Source: Methanoregulaceae archaeon UBA467 (GTDB lineage Archaea; Halobacteriota; Methanomicrobia; Methanomicrobiales; Methanospirillaceae). From it: a stretch of 64,000 nucleotides of DNA. The notes under the pieces were generated by a model that saw only the letters and a list, made by a program, of their open reading frames with translations, had not been told where the DNA came from and made no database searches. The first letter of the stretch is position 1. Each line of letters starts with the position of its first letter. Made by a program: the position numbers and the translations under genes. Shown here in pieces: positions 63,858 to 64,000 of this stretch. Where the stretch lies: the NCBI GenBank assembly GCA_002503825.1, contig DASP01000013.1:86021-150020 (forward strand). Reading direction: 5' to 3'.

Positions 63858-64000
63858 GAAAAAGCCATCGTGAATCGGTTCAGAGACTGAATTCCCATGA
63901 TTTTCTGACAGGGGAGCGACAATTCCCCTTTCTCTTCATAAAAAACGAGTTCGCTCTCCCCGATAGTCACTATGAGAATGTAACTGTTCAGCTCCGACCG
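63854..64000 (-). CDS. C-terminal end of an unidentified protein (5' part beyond window)
   Basis: The minus-strand frame is open from the window edge to a TAA at 63854-63856, giving 48 codons: NSYILIVTIGESELVFYEE, then KGELSLPCQKIMGIQSLN and RFTMAFS. The beta-strand-like text and the three-base overlap with the convergent stop at 63857 favour a real gene end. Too short to name. Confidence 0.5.
   Translation of the reverse strand, partial: RSELNSYILIVTIGESELVFYEEKGELSLPCQKIMGIQSLNRFTMAFS

Noticed and set aside
63890..63935. Possible extra R1 copy (ttttctgacaggggag)
   Set aside because: It lies inside the partial minus-strand coding frame and matches over too short a stretch.

Overview
The window comes from a hydrogenotrophic methanogen, most likely a member of the Methanomicrobiales (Methanoregula/Methanosphaerula/Methanolinea-like; inferred from content, not proven). 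Archaeal markers are a TATA-binding protein, an archaeal DnaG primase, an Lhr helicase, CDP-archaeol synthase, a tetraether lipid synthase-type radical SAM protein and methanogenesis marker protein 14. Surface proteins with SBBP, PKD and PEGA modules are also typical of this order. Promoters look archaeal (TATA boxes, T-tract terminators), and many genes overlap by ATGA.

Layout. 1-2.5 kb: 5' part of a secreted SBBP/PKD beta-propeller protein. 3-7.8 kb: RPA-associated protein, RPA-associated phosphoesterase and Lhr helicase in one operon, meeting the TBP gene tail to tail. 7.9-11.3 kb: two tandem acyl-CoA synthetases, then tRNA-Leu(CAG). 11.8-15.3 kb: a double-Cache lipoprotein and a PreA-like flavoprotein whose 3' end is duplicated as a decayed fragment around a membrane-protein gene. 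15.8-24 kb: HAE3 RND exporter, dihydroorotase, DUF167, DnaG, UPF0058, a RimK/MptN-like ligase and alanine dehydrogenase/ornithine cyclodeaminase. 24.8-29.6 kb: tetraether synthase-like gene divergent from carS-pyrE-purD-argF. 31-37.6 kb: calpain-like cysteine protease, a 1139-residue surface protein and two HEAT-repeat membrane paralogues. 38-39.7 kb: marker protein 14 and a small partner.

39.9-52.9 kb is the most notable part. It holds a carbon-monoxide dehydrogenase CooS with its CooC, then a six-gene operon acsB-acsD-acsC-RACo-core MetE-cooC. The proteins have bacterial (acetogen/Dehalococcoides-like) architecture rather than the methanogen Cdh form. AcsB keeps the N-terminal domain missing from CdhC, the small corrinoid subunit has the short bacterial length, and the activator has an N-terminal 2Fe-2S domain. 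A short cobalamin-independent methionine synthase core sits between the activator and CooC, which suggests that methyl groups on the corrinoid protein are drawn off to methionine. Next to it, divergently transcribed, is a redox pair: a glutaredoxin-like protein and a ferredoxin:thioredoxin reductase fused to rubredoxin.

54-64 kb: beta-carbonic anhydrase, a DUF1624 membrane protein, a membrane histidine kinase, a REC-PAS-TPR protein, adenine deaminase, a lipoprotein, a ribbon-helix-helix regulator and a membrane protein. A composite intergenic repeat of about 240 bp is present twice in full form (about 37.6-37.85 kb and 60.53-60.77 kb) and as half elements near 30.0 kb and 56.1 kb.
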